Assembly: GCF_009377185.1 (NCBI RefSeq)
Contig: NZ_VJZC01000047.1
Span: 1 to 33,568, forward strand
Source: Streptomyces spongiae
GTDB taxonomy: Bacteria; Actinomycetota; Actinomycetes; Streptomycetales; Streptomycetaceae
Length of the DNA: 33,568 nt
Reading direction: 5' to 3'
In this document: one piece after another, positions 6,533-14,177 of the stretch
Numbering within the stretch: position 1 is the stretch's first letter
Layout: each line of letters begins with the position of its first letter
Translations under genes and position numbers: made by a program
Notes under the pieces: generated by a model
Database searches by the model: none
Seen by the model: the letters and a program-made list of their open reading frames with translations, nothing else
Told to the model about the DNA's origin: nothing

Positions 6533-7575
6533 GTGCGTGCCCTCGTCCGAATACCGGGCTGTTCGAGGACGCGCAGCACCAGGTCGGCCGCGTCGTCCGC
6601 CGGCATGTCCTCCGTGATGTCGAACAGGGGGCCGCGCAAGCCGGCCACGGCGACCTCCGGGTTGGTCCGCAGGGCGTCGAGCCGGTCGGCATCGGCGCCG
6701 TCTGCCAGCAGCCGTGCGCCGAGCACGGTGTCGGCGAGGGACAGCGGCTGTGTCTCTCCGCCGAAGTACCGCTGTACGCAGAACATCCCCTCGATCGCCC
6801 CGGGAGAGAGATGGATCGCGTTGAGGCTGGTGCACACATTCCAGTGCCCGCTCCATCGGGGGCGTCGTTCCAGCAGTTCCCGCCTGATCGAACCGGGTTC
6901 GGCCCGGACCGGATCGGTGGCCCCGACGGCACGCGCCCGGATCTCGCGCAGGGGTTCCTCGCTGGTGCACTCCACCAGGACCACGCAGGTGCCGGGGGCG
7001 GAGAAGTGGGCGGCCTGGAAGGGATGAAAGGCGTTGAGGACAGTCCAGAGGAGACCGTCCATCATCAGTTCGGTGGCGTAGGTTCCGGCCCCGAACTTCG
7101 TCACCGGAAGGTTCTGCGCCAGCACGTCCAGAGACCTCGCCGTGAACTCGGGGAAGCGCTCCAGGAACTGATGCCCACCCAGTACGCGGTCGGGGGCAGC
7201 CTCAGGACGATGCCGCAGCAGTCGCTCCCCGGCCGCCGCCGACACGCGGTCCATGCCATGCCGGGAGATCGCGTTGAGCATCTCGTAGTGCGACTCCACC
7301 CAGTGGTGCCGCCGCACCCGCGTGCCCGACAGCACCCGGGCGGCCCCGAACTCCGTCCCGTGCTCCTCGAGCACGGAGAACACCCAGCCCAACAGCTTCG
7401 CGCCGTCTGCCGCCGAGGCGGCCCGGGTCAGTTCCGGCTTGAGCATCAGCAGGAACTGATGGGACCGCTCGGTCACTTGAGGAGCGCGGTACGGCCGCAC
7501 CGTCCTGACGACGCTCTCCGCGGGGTGTTCGGAGCAGTGGGCGATGGCATCCAGCAATTCGCCGATCATGGCCAC
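6529..7575 (-). CDS. Nucleoside-diphosphate-kinase-like protein with a large insertion
   Basis: 348 residues, more than twice the size of a normal NDP kinase (about 140). I can follow the NDK fold in pieces. FLLMLKPELTRA (41-52) matches the first strand with its conserved Lys-Pro. HHWVESHYEMLN (90-101) matches the HY helix. ARAVGATDPVRAEPGSIRR (214-232) matches the G-x-T-x-P-x-x-A-x-P-G-T-I-R loop. LNAIHLSPGAIEG (251-263) matches N-x-x-H-x-S, with His255 in the place of the phosphohistidine. About 110 residues are inserted between the HY helix and the TDP loop, and about 85 follow the active-site His. The start GTG 7575 has GAGGTGA upstream; ATG 7569 is possible. It lies 8 bp after the SAM synthetase gene. 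Role unknown; it may move a phosphate to or from an unusual nucleotide. Confidence 0.6.
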   Translation of the reverse strand: MAMIGELLDAIAHCSEHPAESVVRTVRPYRAPQVTERSHQFLLMLKPELTRAASAADGAKLLGWVFSVLEEHGTEFGAARVLSGTRVRRHHWVESHYEMLNAISRHGMDRVSAAAGERLLRHRPEAAPDRVLGGHQFLERFPEFTARSLDVLAQNLPVTKFGAGTYATELMMDGLLWTVLNAFHPFQAAHFSAPGTCVVLVECTSEEPLREIRARAVGATDPVRAEPGSIRRELLERRPRWSGHWNVCTSLNAIHLSPGAIEGMFCVQRYFGGETQPLSLADTVLGARLLADGADADRLDALRTNPEVAVAGLRGPLFDITEDMPADDAADLVLRVLEQPGIRTRART

Positions 7576-7583
7576 GAGTCACC

Positions 7584-8819
7584 TCACCACAGCGTGATAC
7601 CGGAATGAATGAGTTCTTCTGTCAGCCCGTAGGTCGAGTCGAGTCCCGCGGTGACGATCTCGCCCACCCGCGCGCGCGTGGACTCGTCCTCCTGCCAGGA
7701 GCGGATCTTCACGACGACCTCCTCGGGCCGGTGCAGCGGCGCCTCCTTGGAGGTGAAGATGTGCGTTTCCACCGGCCGCCCGCACAGGTCGCTGATCTGC
7801 GCGGCGAGGCGATGAGCAAGGACGTTGTACAGCTTGCCGGTGTGGTCCATCGGGTTCTTGCCCGCCGGAGCCTCGATGCTCATCGGCCGCATGGGGGTGA
7901 TCAGTCCGTTGACGCGATTGCCCCGGCCCACGGCTCCCACGTCCCCCGTGTCGGCCACCGAGCCGAGAACGGTCAGATACGGGCGCACACCCCGGTCGGC
8001 CGGATTCAGCAGGACCTCACAGCGTTCCTCCAGAACGCGGTCCAGCAGCTCCTGGACGGCTCGACGGCACTGTCCCACCCGGTGTTGATAGTGGTCGAAG
8101 GACTCGATGTCGGCCGCTATGAACGGCATGTTGACGACGAGGCGGAAATCGTCCTGCCGCCGGCTGCCGAACACCTTGACGTCCCAGCCGGTGTCAGGAT
8201 TCGCGGCCTTGAACTCCTCACCGGTGATCATCTGCTCGACGCCCAGGACGGCCCGTTCGAGCCTGCTCAGCGGCGCGTATCCATGCAGCAGGTTGCAGTC
8301 GTTGGAGGTGAGCGCCGGATCGCCGGGAGCGACCAGGTCCGCCGGGCCGAGCGGTCGATAACGGGTGCTGCCGCGCCCGGGACCCTGATGGTCAACGACC
8401 CGGTTCTCGACTCGCAGGTGTTTGTCCGGTTCGAACCCGGTGGTCACCTGGGTGAGCACGTCAGCGGCGGCGGTGTGCAGGATGTCGTCGAGCGGAATCT
8501 CCTCACTTCCGCAGCGCAGGGCGGCCTTGCCCGCGAACAGCACCGTGTAGGGGTGGACGAGTTCGCCCCTCCCGAAGTCGAAATCGGCCTCCCCGCCGAA
8601 GATGAGGACCTTGTCGAACCAGTGGTGTGCCACGCGGCCGAAGCGGCTGAGGCAGTGAGTGGCGTAGTAGCGGGAGGCGCGTTCGGCGATCGCGTCCGCC
8701 ATGGTGTCCGGATGCCCGACACCCTTGCGTTCCACCAACTCGTACGGCAACGCGTCGACCTCGGGCCGGAAGTCGGGTTGGACGCTGATGAACTCCAGGG
8801 CTGTGCTCGAGGAAGTCAA
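7584..8819 (-). CDS. Archaeal-type S-adenosylmethionine synthetase (family II)
   Basis: 411 residues. The bacterial MetK family is not matched; instead the archaeal-type AdoMet synthetase signatures are present: [18 protein letters not shown] near residue 28, a [17 protein letters not shown] segment, and [20 protein letters not shown] with [13 protein letters not shown]. It should form SAM (or an analogue) from methionine and ATP. The start is TTG 8819, overlapping the preceding stop as TTGA with an AGGAG site 6 bases upstream. Longer in-frame starts upstream run through the HPr-kinase-like gene. A second SAM synthetase inside a biosynthetic operon suggests a high SAM demand or a modified substrate. 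Confidence 0.88.
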   Translation of the reverse strand: MTSSSTALEFISVQPDFRPEVDALPYELVERKGVGHPDTMADAIAERASRYYATHCLSRFGRVAHHWFDKVLIFGGEADFDFGRGELVHPYTVLFAGKAALRCGSEEIPLDDILHTAAADVLTQVTTGFEPDKHLRVENRVVDHQGPGRGSTRYRPLGPADLVAPGDPALTSNDCNLLHGYAPLSRLERAVLGVEQMITGEEFKAANPDTGWDVKVFGSRRQDDFRLVVNMPFIAADIESFDHYQHRVGQCRRAVQELLDRVLEERCEVLLNPADRGVRPYLTVLGSVADTGDVGAVGRGNRVNGLITPMRPMSIEAPAGKNPMDHTGKLYNVLAHRLAAQISDLCGRPVETHIFTSKEAPLHRPEEVVVKIRSWQEDESTRARVGEIVTAGLDSTYGLTEELIHSGITLW

Positions 8820-9859
8820 CTGATGCTCCTGCTTGGAATCGTCATGGCATGGTCGGACAGCAGGTCGCGGATCATGTCCGCGCTTTCTCGCAGCGCGGAG
8901 AACCGTTGCACCAGCAGGTAGGCCGGGATCTCGGTGGCGACCCGGGAGCACAGCGCCGCGGTACTCGGTTCAGGCGGAAAGCAGGGAGCCAGAAATTTCT
9001 CGTTCCGCAGCAGGACGGGCACGGTGTTCTCGGTCAGCCCGCGCAGGGCGGCAGCGGCCTCCAGCGGGACCAACCGCACTTTCTCGGACGGGGATTCGGC
9101 GAACACCGGAAAGACCAGGGCCCTGACCAGTGCCCGCGCGCGGGGAGGCCGTCGGTTCGTCAGGCTCGTCAGCTCGCCAGGTTGGAGTATGGCTTCCGAA
9201 CCGGCGTCGCGGACGGCTACCCGGTGGGCCGGATGGGACAGGACGTGGCTGTCCAGGTCGATATCCAGTGCCGCGAGGGTTTCCTGCCGGACGGAGACGG
9301 CGCGTGGCCATCCTCGGCCGACCCAGCCGGCCTCGGTGCCGACCAGGCTGACGTCGTCGTTGGCTACGAAGTCCAGGCCCGCGGTCAGACATGCCACGAT
9401 CGACGAGGTCTTTCCCGCGCCCTTTCCGCCGAGGATCACGACGCCCTGGTCGTCCGCGCTGACCATGCCGCCGTGCAGGAAGAGCTCCTCGCCCCGGCTG
9501 TGCCCCACGCGCAGCAGGATACGGACGTAGCGGACGAGGTACTGCACGACGAGCGGCCCCGGCAGGCCGGCGTCCACAACCAGTTCGCGACGTCCAGGGT
9601 GCGACCACAGCCGCATGGGCGGCTCCCCGGTTCCGCGGACAGTCGTCAGCTGGTGCTCGTCGAGGTCGTCCTCCATCGGGGTCGTGGTCCGCACCTGCCA
9701 CCAGCGGGCGTGGTCAGCCGTCACCACCTTCACCCGCACATAGGGTTCCAGGAGGGCACGGGCCGCCTCCTGCAGTGTGGCGGGCAGCACCAGATGCACC
9801 GCGTAGGGCGGATCCCCGCAGCGCAGCGTGGCGAGATCCCGTTGCCCTCGGCCGCTCAC
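8816..9859 (-). CDS. HPr-kinase-like P-loop protein (first copy)
   Basis: 347 residues. It resembles the HprK-type small-molecule or peptide kinases found in natural-product clusters rather than true HPr kinase. LFLHGGMVSADDQGVVILGG leads into GKGAGKTS (Walker A, 145-152), preceded by the family His (129). ANDDVSLVG (167-175) supplies the acidic pair. The GTG start 9857-9859 overlaps the stop of the APH-like gene (GTGA), and a much longer in-frame extension overlaps that gene and is rejected. The stop overlaps the SAM synthetase start. A second, diverged copy is at 18170-19351. The substrate is probably a hydroxyl of a pathway intermediate or peptide (inference). Confidence 0.7.
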   Translation of the reverse strand: MSGRGQRDLATLRCGDPPYAVHLVLPATLQEAARALLEPYVRVKVVTADHARWWQVRTTTPMEDDLDEHQLTTVRGTGEPPMRLWSHPGRRELVVDAGLPGPLVVQYLVRYVRILLRVGHSRGEELFLHGGMVSADDQGVVILGGKGAGKTSSIVACLTAGLDFVANDDVSLVGTEAGWVGRGWPRAVSVRQETLAALDIDLDSHVLSHPAHRVAVRDAGSEAILQPGELTSLTNRRPPRARALVRALVFPVFAESPSEKVRLVPLEAAAALRGLTENTVPVLLRNEKFLAPCFPPEPSTAALCSRVATEIPAYLLVQRFSALRESADMIRDLLSDHAMTIPSRSIS

Positions 9860-10887
9860 CGTCCGATCCTCGAAGCCGCCGCGGCGACGGCCGGGGCCAG
9901 TGTGGTGCGCACCATGGACGCTCCCTCGGCCGCCCAGCCCAGATACCACTGGAGCGTGTCCGGGCTGTGGCACCCGAGTTGCGCGACGTACTGAGGGGTG
10001 GGAACGCAGTAGAGCTCCAGGATCGGAACGACCGCCGCCAGCTCCCGTGGCTCGGCGGGCCTGGGAGCTGTGCCGCGCACCAGCAGTTCGGTGGCGAGTT
10101 CCGGGTGGACCATGAAGCTTCCCCGTCCCTTGCGGGCCAGAAAGAGTGCCGCCCTGGCCAGGTCGTACACCCGCGGTCTGATGTCGACGGCGTCCCAGTC
10201 CAGGACGGAGGAGATGTGTCCGGCCTCGTCGAAGACCAGGTTCGAGCCGGCGATCTCGCCATGGGTGAGGGTCTGGGGCAGGCTGCGGTACAGCGGATCG
10301 TCGAGTTCCGCGCGGGCCCGTCGAAAGGCGTCCAGATACGCGGGGCGGACGGCCTCCCAGAGTTCGCCGGGTGACGAGGCGAGGACGGCGTCGGCGAGCT
10401 CTTCCATCCCCGTCTCGTCGGCTGTCAGCCAGTACTCCATGTCCTGCGTGGGGTTGTGTCCACCGGCCGGCAGTCCCTCGCACCGCGTGGTGTGCAGCAT
10501 GGCCGCGCAATCCGCGGCCCTTGCCAGATCCTCGGCGTATCCGTCGATGTACCCGCGGCCGGCCACGTAGGGCCGCAGCTGCCATTGACTGCCCTGGTAC
10601 TCGACGGTCGTGGCGTGATCGACCGCTTCGACCAGCGGCTGCACCGGCACTCCATGGGCGGCGGCCCGAGCGGTGGCGGCCTGTTGGAACTCCAGCCAGT
10701 CCGGGACGGCGTGGCGCCCGAAGCGCTTGAGGGCGAAGACGCCTTCCGACGTGTGCAGCCGCCACACCGCGTTGACACCACGGCGCACCAGCCGTTCCTG
10801 CGTCTCCACGCGCAGGCCGTAGCCCGTGTGGGCCACCTCGCGGGCGGTTCGATCCGTGGAGACCTTCCAGTAGACCTCTGCGCTCAT
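9856..10887 (-). CDS. Aminoglycoside-phosphotransferase-fold kinase with an altered catalytic motif
   Basis: 343 residues. The APH/choline-kinase fold is indicated by VFALKRFG (Lys54, ATP-binding), LTHGEIAGSNLVFD (207-220) and SSVLDWDAVDIRPRVYDLA (metal Asp at 230/232). The normal catalytic motif is H-G-D-x-x-x-x-N; here Asp is replaced by Glu211. The chemistry may be retained with a longer side chain, or the protein may be impaired. Its start (ATG 10885-10887) overlaps the stop of the upstream synthase gene as ATGA. It could be a biosynthetic cyclitol or amino-alcohol kinase, a homoserine-kinase-like enzyme, or a self-resistance enzyme. Confidence 0.78.
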   Translation of the reverse strand: MSAEVYWKVSTDRTAREVAHTGYGLRVETQERLVRRGVNAVWRLHTSEGVFALKRFGRHAVPDWLEFQQAATARAAAHGVPVQPLVEAVDHATTVEYQGSQWQLRPYVAGRGYIDGYAEDLARAADCAAMLHTTRCEGLPAGGHNPTQDMEYWLTADETGMEELADAVLASSPGELWEAVRPAYLDAFRRARAELDDPLYRSLPQTLTHGEIAGSNLVFDEAGHISSVLDWDAVDIRPRVYDLARAALFLARKGRGSFMVHPELATELLVRGTAPRPAEPRELAAVVPILELYCVPTPQYVAQLGCHSPDTLQWYLGWAAEGASMVRTTLAPAVAAAASRIGR

Positions 10888-11996
10888 GACCGGGCTGCCC
10901 CGGTGTACGCGGTCGCCGGACGGGCGGACTTCTCCACGAAGTGCTGGAAGCGGCGCAGCGCCTCGGACTCCGGGAGGCCGGCGGGAGGGCTCTTGAAGAG
11001 AAAGGGGCAGACCGGATCCACGACGCCCACCAGCCCTTGATCAGCGGCGGTTCGAGCGATCCGGACCGCGTTCGCCACGACCGAGGCCGCGTTGGGGCTG
11101 TCCTCCACCTCCAGCCGGATCTCCATCGACACGGGTGTGCCGAGAATGCCCTCCGCCTCGATGCGCAGGAAGCACACCTTGCGGTCGCCGAGGTACTTCA
11201 CATAGCCGTTGGGGCCCGCCGCCACGTCATCGGAGTCGATACCCGCGCTGGTCAGAGCGCGCCGTTTCGAGATCTGTTTGCTTCGTGAGCGCGTCGGGTC
11301 GGCGAGGTTGTAGAAGTCCATGTTGCCGCCCACATTGAGCTGGTAGGTGTTGGCCACGTGCATTCCGCGCGACTGGAGGAGTTCCAGGAGCGCGGTGTGC
11401 AGAGTCGTGGCGCCGAGATGGCTGCGCAGGTCGTCGCCGAGCAGCGGCACCCCGCGGGAGACGAACAGCTCGACGAGTTCCGCACGGTTGGCGACCGGCT
11501 CGGGAGTGGCGTTGACGAATGCCACCCCGGCCTCGGCACTGGCGCGGGCGTATGCCTGTACCGCGGCCGTGGACCCGGTCGGCAGGAAGCAGACCAGCAC
11601 CTGGGCGCGTGACTGCCTCAGGGCGGCTGTCACGTCGGCCGCGGTGAGGGACGCGCAGTCCGGGTGCGGGTGGACCATCTCCGACAGGTTCCCGTCCAGA
11701 CCGTCGAGCAGCGGGCCGGAGCGAACCCGGACCCCGGTGAGCGGGACGGGAACGTGGTTCAGAGCGGCGGTCGGTGCGACGGCGATCGCATCCGCGAGAT
11801 CCTGGCCGACCTTGTTGCCGTCCACGTCGAAGGCGGCGACGAACTCGACGTCGCCGAGTCGGTATCCGCCGATGTGCTCGTGCATGACCCCGGCCATCCG
11901 GGGTCCCGAGTCGCGGGAGAGAACAGTGGCCTGAACGAAGCTCGACGCACACGAGCCGATGCCGGCCAGAGCGACACGAATGAATCGATCGGTCAT
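10884..11996 (-). CDS. Inositol-3-phosphate synthase homologue
   Basis: 370 residues and clearly of the actinobacterial myo-inositol-1-phosphate synthase family, which uses NAD to cyclise glucose-6-phosphate. Visible motifs: GIGSCASSFVQ (NAD loop), GDVEFVAAFDVDGNKVG, GVAFVNATPEP, GDDLRSHLGATT (187-198), TYQLNVGGNMDFYNL, RSRSKQISKRRAL and FLFKSPP. The usual G-D-D-I-K-S-Q-V-G-A-T contains a catalytic-site Lys; here it is Arg191. The other active-site Lys candidates (Lys244, Lys335) remain. The start ATG 11996 has GGACAAGG upstream. The gene is 73 bp downstream of the PHP gene and its stop overlaps the kinase start. A homologue makes the carbocycle of aristeromycin and neplanocin in Streptomyces, so altered substrate use here is plausible. 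Confidence 0.88.
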   Translation of the reverse strand: MTDRFIRVALAGIGSCASSFVQATVLSRDSGPRMAGVMHEHIGGYRLGDVEFVAAFDVDGNKVGQDLADAIAVAPTAALNHVPVPLTGVRVRSGPLLDGLDGNLSEMVHPHPDCASLTAADVTAALRQSRAQVLVCFLPTGSTAAVQAYARASAEAGVAFVNATPEPVANRAELVELFVSRGVPLLGDDLRSHLGATTLHTALLELLQSRGMHVANTYQLNVGGNMDFYNLADPTRSRSKQISKRRALTSAGIDSDDVAAGPNGYVKYLGDRKVCFLRIEAEGILGTPVSMEIRLEVEDSPNAASVVANAVRIARTAADQGLVGVVDPVCPFLFKSPPAGLPESEALRRFQHFVEKSARPATAYTGAARS

Positions 11997-12069
11997 GAGA
12001 AACCTTGTCCTGAGAATTTTCGGGGATACAGCACATTTGTCGCGGACCGGTCGCTGCCGGCCCGCGACA

Positions 12070-12876
12070 CTAGAGAGGCAGACTCCTTCTCTCACGCCCT
12101 TCGAACACGTACCACTCGCGGTATCCGATTTCCCGGAGACGCTTGCGGACCAGTTCATGGTCCTCGGCGATCCTTTCCGGGACGTGGGCGTCGGAGCCGA
12201 ATGTGATCTTCACTCCGAAATAGGCTGCTCTTTCGAGGACGTCCGGTTGCGGATACCATCCTCCGCACGCCTTGGTTCCGCCCGACGTGTTGACCTCCAC
12301 GACCGTGTCGCTCTCCGCGATGACACGCAGCATCCGATCCACCGCGGCGGTCTTGATCGAGCCGATTTCCGGGCAGTTGCCGCGAAGGGCGTCGATGTGA
12401 CCGAGGATGTCGAACATACCCGACCTCGCCGAGTCGGCGATCAGTTCGCAATACTTTTCCTTCTCCTCCAGAAGAAACTCAGGGGACGCGTTCTCCCACC
12501 GCCTGAGATCAAAAATGTCCGTCCCGCCCATCACATGGACGGATCCGATGACGTAGTCGAGGTCAATTCCCTCGTAAATACGCCGATACAGTCCGACGTG
12601 CTCGGGAAAGAAGTCGGACTCCACACCGATGAGGATGCGGATCCGGCCGCGGTACTCCTCACGCAGCGCCGCGGCCTCGGCGAGGTAACCAGGGAAATCG
12701 CTCTTGGCCATCGCCACCCCCGGTTTGTGGTGATCGGCCGCCTCCGCGAAGAACGGAGAGTGATCGGAGAACCCGAGGATGTCGAGCCCGGCGGAGATCG
12801 CTGCCTCGACGTAGTCACGCAGTTCGCCGCGGGCGTGCCCGCACCGGGCATGATGGGTGTGCAGGTCGAATTTCAC
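12070..12876 (-). CDS. PHP-domain phosphatase (HisJ/histidinol-phosphatase-like)
   Basis: 268 residues. All PHP metal-binding blocks are present: KFDLHTHHARCGH (His6, His8), FSDHSPF (Asp38, His39), GVESDFF (Glu86), GSVHVMGG (His114), ILGHID (His160) and GSDAHVP (Asp229, His231). The family hydrolyses phosphate monoesters with a trinuclear metal site. The GTG start at 12876 follows GGGAGGAGC, and longer in-frame extensions run into the SDR gene. It is 14 bp downstream of the SDR and directly upstream of the inositol-phosphate-synthase homologue, so it is a good candidate to dephosphorylate the cyclitol phosphate, replacing the usual inositol monophosphatase (inference). Confidence 0.85.
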   Translation of the reverse strand: MKFDLHTHHARCGHARGELRDYVEAAISAGLDILGFSDHSPFFAEAADHHKPGVAMAKSDFPGYLAEAAALREEYRGRIRILIGVESDFFPEHVGLYRRIYEGIDLDYVIGSVHVMGGTDIFDLRRWENASPEFLLEEKEKYCELIADSARSGMFDILGHIDALRGNCPEIGSIKTAAVDRMLRVIAESDTVVEVNTSGGTKACGGWYPQPDVLERAAYFGVKITFGSDAHVPERIAEDHELVRKRLREIGYREWYVFEGRERRSLPL

Positions 12877-12890
12877 GCCGCTCCTCCCGC

Positions 12891-13670
12891 TCACATCGCC
12901 GTGTAGCCGGCGTCCACCATGAGGTTCGTGCCGGTGATGTAGCTCGCCTCCGCGGACAGCAGGAAGGCCACCGATGCCGCGATCTCCTCCGGATCGGCCG
13001 TCCTGCCCAGCAGATGCCGGCCTCCGATCTCCGGGTCCCGGTCCGCTTGCTCCCGGGTCATTCCCAGCACTTCTCGGTGGAAGCGTTCGTTGTTCTCGTT
13101 CCACACCGTGCCGGGGTTGACGGCGTTCACCCTGATGTTGTCGGAGGCGAGTTCCAGGGCCATGCATCGGGTCATGTTCACTACCGCGCCCTTGGTCGTG
13201 CTGTAGGTCATGAGACCGGCCTGCGCGATGTGCCCTGATATCGAGGCGATGTTGACGATCGATCCGCCACCCGCCGCTTTCATGAAAGGTGCCGAGTGCT
13301 TCACGCACAGCGCCTGGCCCATGATGTTGACGTCCATCACGCGCCGCCATTCGTCGACCGTGGCCTCGACACCGCGCATGATGAAAGCGGCGGCGCAGTT
13401 GATCAGGAAGCGCACGCCCCCGAAGGACTCGACGGCTGCCGCGACCGCGCGCTCCACCGAGTCCTCGTCCGACACGTCGGTCCGTACGAAGCGAGTGACG
13501 GGCGAGCCGACCCGAGCGTTTATCTCTTCGACCGCCGCCTTTCCGTACTCCTCGTTCACATCGGCGATCAGCACATGAGCGCCTTCTTCGACGAGTCTGT
13601 CCACCACGGCTCTGCCGATTCCCTGGGCGCCACCCGTGACGATCGCGGACTGACCTGAGAGCCCTCGCAT
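12891..13670 (-). CDS. Short-chain dehydrogenase/reductase
   Basis: 259 residues, the classical SDR length. TGGAQGIG (12-19) binds the cofactor; Asp37 after the second strand favours NAD. NCAAA, Ser143, and YSTTK (Tyr156, Lys160) complete the active site. The ATG start at 13670 is preceded by GGAGGAGC. It is the first gene of the leftward block, with a 507-bp upstream region containing a repeated GAAATTCG element. It would oxidise a cyclitol hydroxyl to the ketone used by the aminotransferase (inference); substrate unknown. Confidence 0.9.
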   Translation of the reverse strand: MRGLSGQSAIVTGGAQGIGRAVVDRLVEEGAHVLIADVNEEYGKAAVEEINARVGSPVTRFVRTDVSDEDSVERAVAAAVESFGGVRFLINCAAAFIMRGVEATVDEWRRVMDVNIMGQALCVKHSAPFMKAAGGGSIVNIASISGHIAQAGLMTYSTTKGAVVNMTRCMALELASDNIRVNAVNPGTVWNENNERFHREVLGMTREQADRDPEIGGRHLLGRTADPEEIAASVAFLLSAEASYITGTNLMVDAGYTAM

Positions 13671-13732
13671 TGATGCTCCTCCACGTGGTGTCCCCGGCGA
13701 GAAATGATCAGCGGTTCGGGATGATTGCTACG

Positions 13733-13753
13733 GAAATTCGTCGATGAAATTCG
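13733..13753. promoter_or_regulatory. Direct repeat GAAATTCG-N5-GAAATTCG upstream of the SDR operon
   Basis: Two identical octamers, 13 bp apart start to start, lie 63-83 bp upstream of the SDR start codon, where an activator or repressor would be expected to bind. The local sequence is AT-rich compared with the surroundings. No binding protein can be assigned. Confidence 0.35.
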
Positions 13754-14038
13754 TAAAGCACTCCGCCGATTCAACAGCGAATCTCTTGCCGACCGCTTGT
13801 CGGATGCTTGCCGCTCCCATGCCGGTGCGTTCGGGCGCGGCGCCGGTGGGCAGCCGCACGGTCACGGGACGACTCGGCTCACATGGACAGCCCCGATCGG
13901 GACTGTGCAATTGAGGAAACTTCGCAGTTGCACAACGCCTTGAGCGCACCCCTGCGGACCACGCGTGGTGCGCGGACGGCTTCCAGATCCCGTGGCGGTT
14001 CCGGCCTCCTCAGTTGTTCCGGCCGTGGTCGGGCCATA

Positions 14039-14067
14039 CGGTCCGCCACAGCCACTGCGGCGGACCG
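14039..14067 (-). terminator. Stem-loop, likely terminator of the adenylation gene
   Basis: CGGTCCGCC at 14039-14047 pairs perfectly with GGCGGACCG at 14059-14067 across an 11-base loop, giving a GC-rich 9-bp stem 111 bp past the stop codon of the leftward adenylation gene. There is no T-tract, which is common for Streptomyces terminators. Confidence 0.5.
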
Positions 14068-14177
14068 CCACGAACGTGATGCCGCGGACGGTCGGACAGA
14101 GGGCTGATTCCGTAGGTTCGGCGCCCCGTCGGCTCCTGCCGGAGTCCATGTCCGCAGTCCGCCCCACCGCAGCGGGG

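Larger units (their letters stand above)
13671..14177. other. Intergenic region upstream of the SDR operon and downstream of the adenylation gene
   Basis: 507 bp without a convincing gene. It holds the likely promoter of the leftward block near the SDR, a GAAATTCG direct repeat (13733-13753), a 7-bp perfect inverted repeat TGTGCAA/TTGCACA at 13904-13910 and 13928-13934, and a 9-bp stem-loop at 14039-14067. Short frames on both strands lack ribosome binding sites and Streptomyces-like third-position GC. Confidence 0.6.

Noticed and set aside
8816..10765. Very long leftward open frame joining the APH-like gene region to the HPr-kinase-like protein
   Set aside because: Its first 300 codons are the wrong-frame shadow of the APH-like gene. 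The real start is the GTG overlapping that gene's stop at 9857-9859.
13728..13820. Leftward 30-codon frame (MGAASIRQAVGKRF and on) just upstream of the SDR gene
   Set aside because: No ribosome binding site and poor codon use; it overlaps the GAAATTCG repeat, so I read the region as promoter.
13808..14107. Rightward open frame with product starting MDSPDRDCAIEE from an internal ATG near 13883
   Set aside because: There is no ribosome binding site, third-position GC is low at the start, and the frame runs through the stem-loop at 14039-14067. It is most likely chance in an intergenic region.
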